Assembly: GCA_937867415.1 (NCBI GenBank)
Contig: CALMKO010000316.1
Span: forward strand, 1 to 35,228
DNA length: 35,228 nt
Direction: 5' to 3'
Source: an uncultured Verrucomicrobiota bacterium
Lineage (GTDB): Bacteria; Verrucomicrobiota; Verrucomicrobiia; Verrucomicrobiales; Akkermansiaceae
Both the position numbers and the translations under genes were made by a program. The notes beneath the pieces are model-generated. The model had not been told where the DNA came from, searched no databases, and worked only from the letters and a program-made list of their open reading frames with translations. Shown here piece after piece: positions 32,343-35,228 of the stretch. Every line of letters starts with the position of its first letter. Position 1 is the first letter of the stretch.

Positions 32343-33599
32343 TTAAGCGCGAAGGACTTTCGGATTCTCTTCGGATACCTTGGCCACCCAGATGACGGCG
32401 AGGGTCACGATGACGAGCAGGACGGCACCGATGCCGATGATGGTCTTTTCGAGCTGGGGAGCTGCGAGGATGAGAGCGGCGAGGAAAACATTGATGAGGG
32501 CGGCTTCGAAAAAGACCACCCAGCCGAGTTTCATGAGTTGGTCATAGCGGAACCGGGGTACGGTCCAGCGGACGAGGATGAAGAACAGGATGAAGGCGAT
32601 GAGCTTGGTCATGAAGCAGCCCATGTGGATGAGTCCGCCGAAGTAGAAGTCGCCGATGTGGAGGTCTGTCACGTATTTGTCCAAGCCGAAGCCGATGGAC
32701 CAGCCACCGAGGAAGAGGGTGATGATGAGCGCCGAGCCGATGACCATGGCGGCGTATTCGCCCATGAAGAACATCGCGAATTTCATCGAGGAATACTCGG
32801 TGTGGTAGCCGCCGACGAGCTCCGTCTCGCACTCGGGGAGGTCGAAGGGCATGCGGTTGGTTTCCGCGAAGATGGAGATGGTGAAAATCAGGAAGGCGAT
32901 GGCGGCGGGGAACCAAAAGAGGACGGTGTTGATGTCGGGGAGGCCGAGCTGGCCATTTTTCCAGAGCGGGAGAAGTAGCCAGCCGTTTTCCGCTTGTTTC
33001 TGGACGATGGTGCTCAGGTTGAGGTCGCCGTAGAACATGAGCACGGGGATGATCGACAGGCCGAGGGCGATTTCGTAGGAGATCATCTGTGCTGTGGAGC
33101 GGACGCCGCCGATGAAGGGGAATTTGGAGTTGGAGGACCAACCTGCGAGGGTGATGCCGTAAACGCTGAGCGAGGCGACGGAGAAAATGAACAGCGGCCC
33201 GATGTCGAGATCCGCGATGACGAGTTTTTCCGTGTGGCCGAAGATCCCGAGGGGCGAGCCGAAGGGGATGACGCAGACGGTGATGAGCGCGGGAACCACG
33301 GTGAGCGCGGGGGCCATCCAGAAGAAGGCCTTGCGGACATGGTCGGGGGTGAAGTCCTCTTTGAGAAAGAGTTTCAATCCATCGGCCACGGGTTGGATCA
33401 GGCCGAAGAGGTGGAAGTCCTTTTTGAATCCCAGCAAGGTCAGTGGGATGCCCACGCGGTTGGGGCCTACGCGGTCCTGGATGACGGCGGAGAAGCGGCG
33501 CTCGAAATAAACGGAGAGCGGCACCAAAGGCAACACCACCACAAAGGTGAGGAGGACGATCTTGGTGACGATGATGGCGAGTTGGAAAATGAGATCCAC
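32343..33599 (-). CDS. nuoH: NADH-quinone oxidoreductase subunit H
   Basis: Membrane subunit that forms the quinone chamber with NuoB and NuoD, 418 residues, about eight to nine helices. The signature YFERRFSAVIQDRVGPNRVG is near the N-terminus, followed by GLIQPVADGLKLFLKED. The second signature FAETNRMPFDLPECETELV, with acidic residues of the E-channel, is about two thirds along, and TEYSSMKFAMFFMGEY follows. It is longer than E. coli NuoH (325) because of extra loops and a C-terminal helix. It starts with GTG at 33599; the 30-nt spacer from nuoG contains no G on the coding strand. Confidence 0.96.
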   Translation of the reverse strand: MDLIFQLAIIVTKIVLLTFVVVLPLVPLSVYFERRFSAVIQDRVGPNRVGIPLTLLGFKKDFHLFGLIQPVADGLKLFLKEDFTPDHVRKAFFWMAPALTVVPALITVCVIPFGSPLGIFGHTEKLVIADLDIGPLFIFSVASLSVYGITLAGWSSNSKFPFIGGVRSTAQMISYEIALGLSIIPVLMFYGDLNLSTIVQKQAENGWLLLPLWKNGQLGLPDINTVLFWFPAAIAFLIFTISIFAETNRMPFDLPECETELVGGYHTEYSSMKFAMFFMGEYAAMVIGSALIITLFLGGWSIGFGLDKYVTDLHIGDFYFGGLIHMGCFMTKLIAFILFFILVRWTVPRFRYDQLMKLGWVVFFEAALINVFLAALILAAPQLEKTIIGIGAVLLVIVTLAVIWVAKVSEENPKVLRA

Positions 33600-33629
33600 G
33601 GGGAAGATTGGAAGGTTATTTGTTAGTTT

Positions 33630-35228
33630 TCACCCATTGATCAAGCCGGCGGCTTTGCGGGCGCGTTCGTTGGCGAGCAGGGGGATCTGGTAGCCGGTGT
33701 CAGCGATTGGTGTGCCTTGGTGGCCGATTTTCGAGAGGGTGAGTCCGTTGAAGGAGGTGATGTTTTCCGCGATGGCCTTGAAGACATCCTCAATGTTGTG
33801 GGCCTCGTTGGGTCCGCCGGAAAGGGCGAGCAGGAGATCGCGGAGGATTTCCCAGTCGTCGCGGACCTGGCCGGTGGGCTCGACGGCGCGGTTGAGGCGT
33901 TGGAGGCGACCGGAAAGATTGACCATGGAGCCGCGCTTCTCGGCGAAGGCGGCGGAGGGAAGCACCAGGTGGGCGTGGTCCGCTGTGGCGTTGGCAAGAA
34001 TGCTGGTCTGGAGCAGGAAATCAAGTTTTCCAAGGTCTTCTGCGGTGAAGCCGGCGTCGGCGATGAGGTCTTCTCCGAGCACGATGAGTGCTTGGATCGC
34101 GCCGCTTCGAACGCCGTCGCGGATGGCGTCAAGCTTGGCGAAGGGCTGCTCGGTTCCGAGGACGAGCTGTGCGCCGGTGGTGTTCGGGTTGCGGTCCGCT
34201 GCGACGAGCAAGGCGTCTGCTTCTGCAAACCGGGGAACCAGCGTGACTTGGTCAGTGCCGATTTCCGTGGCGAGGGCGCGGGTGAGGAAGAGTTCCTCAT
34301 TGGTCATGCGCCCGGAGGCGATGATTGCGATTTTTCCGGCCGGATGGGCTTTGATTTTGGCGGCGGCCTCGGTGATCGCGGCGGTCCAGGAAATCGGTTG
34401 GTGGCCCTGCGGGCTGGCCGCGAGGGGCTCGGTGAGACGGGAAGGGCTGTCGATGTAGTGGAAATTGAGACGATGGGAGTCGGGCATCCAGGCGGAGTTC
34501 ACCTCGTCGTTCAGGCGCGGGGTGATGCGGTGGATTTGATTTCCGCGGGTCCAGACGTTGATGTTGGTGCCGGTGCCGCAGTTGACGTCGATGGTGGGGG
34601 TCTCCTTGAGGAACCAGACCCGCATTTGGAAGCGGAAGTCATTGGATGTCAATGCTCCGACGGGGCAGATGTCAGCGGTGTTGAGGGAGTAGTTCGAGTC
34701 CAGGAGGCGGCCCGGATGGACGGTGAGGGTGGTGTGGGTGCCGCGTTGGGTGAAGCCGAGAACCGGGTCGCTGGCGACCTCGTCCATGAAGCGGATGCAA
34801 CGGCTGCACATGATGCAGCGCTCGTCATCGAGGCGGATGCGGGGGCCGATCTCGACGTTTTTCGGTTTTTTCACCTTCATGTCCACGAAGCGTGAGACGC
34901 CGCGACCGTGTTGGACGGATTGTTCCTGGAGGCGGCACTCACCGGCTTGGTCGCAGATGGTGCAGTCGAGCGGGTGATTGATGAGGAGGAACTCCATGAC
35001 GCCCTCGCGGCATTTTTCGACGAGTTCGCCAGTGGTGCGGATTCCCATGTTTTCGCCGACGGTGTTGGCGCAGGCGATGACCGGGCGGGGCATCCAGCCG
35101 ATGATTTCGTAGCCATTTTCATCCCGCTGCGGTTCCTGGCCGGGGGCGGGGCGGGGTGGCATGCCCATTTGAACGAGGCACATCCGGCAGTTTCCGGGTG
35201 AGGAAAGCTTGGGGTGGTAGCAGTAGTG
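33630..35228 (-). CDS. nuoG: NADH-quinone oxidoreductase subunit G (N-terminus beyond window)
   Basis: Large iron-sulfur subunit of the peripheral arm. The frame is open to the window edge: 532 codons are visible, starting HYCYHPKLSSPGNCRMCLV, part of the N-terminal [2Fe-2S] site, so only about 35 residues are missing. Further ligands are DCTICDQAGEC (after INHP, where His helps bind N5), CIMCSRCIRF and DICPVGAL. A molybdopterin-oxidoreductase-like domain follows (GTGTNINVWTRG, IHRITPRLNDEVN, IAIIASGRMTNEE, HLVLPSAAFAEKRGS). With a predicted total near 570 residues it is much shorter than E. coli NuoG (~908), mainly by loss of C-terminal parts. nuoA-F presumably lie to the right, outside the window. 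Confidence 0.95.
   Translation of the reverse strand, partial: HYCYHPKLSSPGNCRMCLVQMGMPPRPAPGQEPQRDENGYEIIGWMPRPVIACANTVGENMGIRTTGELVEKCREGVMEFLLINHPLDCTICDQAGECRLQEQSVQHGRGVSRFVDMKVKKPKNVEIGPRIRLDDERCIMCSRCIRFMDEVASDPVLGFTQRGTHTTLTVHPGRLLDSNYSLNTADICPVGALTSNDFRFQMRVWFLKETPTIDVNCGTGTNINVWTRGNQIHRITPRLNDEVNSAWMPDSHRLNFHYIDSPSRLTEPLAASPQGHQPISWTAAITEAAAKIKAHPAGKIAIIASGRMTNEELFLTRALATEIGTDQVTLVPRFAEADALLVAADRNPNTTGAQLVLGTEQPFAKLDAIRDGVRSGAIQALIVLGEDLIADAGFTAEDLGKLDFLLQTSILANATADHAHLVLPSAAFAEKRGSMVNLSGRLQRLNRAVEPTGQVRDDWEILRDLLLALSGGPNEAHNIEDVFKAIAENITSFNGLTLSKIGHQGTPIADTGYQIPLLANERARKAAGLING

Noticed and set aside
33717-34895. Long plus-strand open frame (392 codons) opposite nuoG
   Set aside because: Antisense shadow caused by GC-rich third codon positions; Gly/Glu/Asp-rich without motifs.
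1-35228. CRISPR array, prophage, integron or intact insertion sequence
   Set aside because: No spaced direct repeats of CRISPR type, no integrase or transposase genes and no phage structural genes were found; the only tandem repeats are the 12-bp and 7-bp arrays described.

Overview
The window looks like a GC-rich (roughly 60%) chromosomal segment of a Gram-negative bacterium, most plausibly a member of Verrucomicrobiota. This placement is inferred from a PEP-CTERM protein, a giant secreted alpha-2-macroglobulin, an outer-membrane-barrel-like protein, proton-pumping complex I genes, and many start codons preceded by G-poor leaders without a Shine-Dalgarno sequence. No 16S rRNA or other decisive marker is present. 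Nothing resembles a phage, plasmid, intact insertion sequence or CRISPR array.

Layout. At 1-397 (minus) is the N-terminal part of a Pro-rich protein with a 12-bp tandem repeat, cut by the window edge. A secreted barrel-like protein follows (926-1690) with a promoter candidate and a clear terminator. About 800 bp of apparently decayed sequence (1780-2585) comes next. From 2586 to 9835 runs a mostly plus-strand housekeeping block: TIM-barrel sugar isomerase-like protein, HD hydrolase, a VF530 protein (minus), a small membrane protein, FabG, SixA-like phosphatase, secreted M23 peptidase, membrane-anchored nuclease, TsaB and a citrate-lyase-like aldolase. It meets a minus-strand threonine dehydratase in an imperfect palindrome.

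The middle is dominated by a 2032-residue alpha-2-macroglobulin (11684-17782, minus) with an intact thioester motif. It is divergent from a secreted protein of unknown function and followed by a cell-wall amidase, NAD(P)HX repair enzyme and RlmI-like methyltransferase. Then come MsrB, a lone succinate dehydrogenase iron-sulfur subunit, tRNA-Val(CAC), DNA primase and a Gfo/Idh/MocA oxidoreductase.

The right end holds a 630-bp non-coding stretch, a PEP-CTERM protein and a minus-strand complex I operon read nuoG-H-I-J-K-L (35228 to 28866). nuoG runs off the window; nuoM and nuoN do not follow nuoL.

Functionally the window mixes envelope and periplasm biology (macroglobulin, M23 peptidase, amidase, nuclease, barrel protein, PEP-CTERM), respiration (complex I, SdhB) and information or repair functions (DnaG, TsaB, RlmI-like, tRNA-Val, MsrB, Nnr). 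I did not find a clear new defence or mobile system. The best leads are the G-free initiation regions of the nuo cistrons, the two-block 12-bp repeat gene at the left edge, the Trp-rich insert and Gly/Met linker of the macroglobulin, and the isolated sdhB.
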